Of a stretch of DNA of 46,294 bases, positions 45,741 through 46,294 are shown piece after piece. The DNA is from Sphingomonas bacterium (GTDB taxonomy: Bacteria > Pseudomonadota > Alphaproteobacteria > Sphingomonadales > Sphingomonadaceae). The stretch covers positions 1 through 46,294 of the forward strand of contig NZ_JAQGLG010000050.1 of the NCBI RefSeq assembly GCF_028292965.1. Direction: 5' to 3'. Position 1 is the first letter of the stretch. Each line of letters opens with the position of its first letter. The notes under the pieces were generated by a model. That model made no database searches. It worked only from the letters and a program-made list of their open reading frames with translations, and was not told where the DNA came from. A program made the position numbers and the translations under genes.

Positions 45741-46294
45741 ATGAGCATCCTCGTCGACAAGAACACCAAGGTCATCACCCAGGGGATGACCGGCGAAACC
45801 GGCAGCTTCCACACCAAGGCGGCGCTCGATTACGGCACGCAGATGGTAGGGGGCGTCACGCCCGGCAAGGGCGGCACGACGCATCTCGACCTTCCGGTCT
45901 ATGACACCGTTGCCGAGGCCGTGGCGAAGACCGGCGCCACCGCGTCGGTGATCTATGTGCCGCCGCCCTTCGCCGCAGACTCGATCCTCGAGGCGATCGA
46001 TGCCGAGGTGCCGCTGATCGTCACGATCACCGAGGGCATTCCGGTGCTCGACATGGTCAAGGTCAAGCGCGCTCTCTCGGGTTCGAAGTCGCGCCTCATC
46101 GGCCCGAACTGCCCCGGCGTGTTGACCCCGGGTCAATGCAAGATCGGCATCATGCCCGGCAGCATCTTCAAGCAAGGTTCGGTCGGCGTTGTAAGCCGTT
46201 CCGGCACGCTTACCTATGAGGCTGTGTTCCAGACCTCTAATGCCGGGCTCGGCCAGACCACCGCGGTCGGCATCGGCGGCGATCCGGTCAACGG
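45741..46294 (+). CDS. sucD: Succinyl-CoA ligase alpha subunit, N-terminal part (runs off the right edge)
   Basis: From the ATG at 45741 (AAGAGGA ribosome-binding site) 184 complete codons remain: [20 protein letters not shown], then [20 protein letters not shown], the CoA-binding Rossmann region and [20 protein letters not shown]. This is SucD, which with SucC forms succinate and a nucleoside triphosphate from succinyl-CoA. The phosphohistidine lies beyond the window. It closes the mdh/suc group; sucC is not between mdh and sucD. The succinyl-CoA from the methylmalonyl-CoA pathway would enter here. Confidence 0.95.
   Translation, partial: MSILVDKNTKVITQGMTGETGSFHTKAALDYGTQMVGGVTPGKGGTTHLDLPVYDTVAEAVAKTGATASVIYVPPPFAADSILEAIDAEVPLIVTITEGIPVLDMVKVKRALSGSKSRLIGPNCPGVLTPGQCKIGIMPGSIFKQGSVGVVSRSGTLTYEAVFQTSNAGLGQTTAVGIGGDPVN

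Overview
The window is high-GC, densely packed chromosomal DNA with ATGA/GTGA gene overlaps, many exported or Sec-signal proteins and several families of GC-rich intergenic palindromes. Gene content points to an alphaproteobacterium, most likely a sphingomonad (order Sphingomonadales): an LDH-like malate dehydrogenase beside sucD, an sdhCDA block, an AFG1-type ATPase (zapE) near sdhB, a ScfR-type propionate regulator and NodT/MacAB efflux. The taxonomic call is inferred from protein style and gene order. No rRNA, tRNA, CRISPR array, phage or classical IS element was seen.

Layout. 1-2.2 kb: the 5' end of acetyl-CoA synthetase (minus), diverging from a TetR operon (tetR, exported SRPBCC protein, small membrane protein). 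2.2-4.1 kb: an HxlR regulator diverging from an unusual CDGSH/ferredoxin-like/CDGSH/truncated-haemoglobin fusion. 4.1-5.7 kb: a scarred stretch with a duplicated 3' fragment of an HD-domain gene, a frameshifted secreted-protein gene and the intact HD gene. 5.7-6.7 kb: an extended SDR. 6.9-17.2 kb: the propionyl-CoA to succinyl-CoA module, with the regulator ScfR diverging from pccB (broken by an in-frame TAA), an unknown exported protein, methylmalonyl-CoA epimerase, an enoyl-CoA hydratase, methylmalonyl-CoA mutase, biotin synthase and pccA. 17.2-22.3 kb: a tripartite MacAB/NodT efflux operon. 22.3-28.5 kb: MobA-like nucleotidyltransferase, GlpQ-type phosphodiesterase with a lipoprotein, alpha/beta hydrolase, phenylalanine hydroxylase, and an SDR/membrane protein/prmA operon. 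28.6-31.4 kb: two tandem soluble globin-coupled chemotaxis receptors; the upstream one has an amber codon and lacks the putative haem histidine. 31.5-40.7 kb: sdhCDA, then 5.7 kb of unrelated genes (MazEF-type toxin-antitoxin, saccharopine-dehydrogenase-like protein, C13 peptidase, CreD, alpha-hydroxy-acid oxidase), then sdhB. 40.7-46.3 kb: a frameshifted thioesterase, zapE, an acyltransferase, two small genes, mdh, a GIY-YIG cassette and the start of sucD.

How the genes fit together. Two central-carbon themes dominate. The ScfR module carries propionyl-CoA through methylmalonyl-CoA to succinyl-CoA, with bioB making the cofactor needed by PccA. The sdh/mdh/sucD block is the TCA segment receiving that succinyl-CoA. 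AcsA at the left edge is a related acyl-CoA entry point.

The most notable non-genic signal is the set of palindromic repeats. One is inserted in frame into bioB, one abuts pccA and may supply its ribosome-binding site, two distant copies share a cloverleaf-like fold, and one family brackets a GIY-YIG nuclease ORF. Four genes look broken (pccB, one receptor, a secreted protein, a thioesterase); sequence error should be excluded before reading biology into these.
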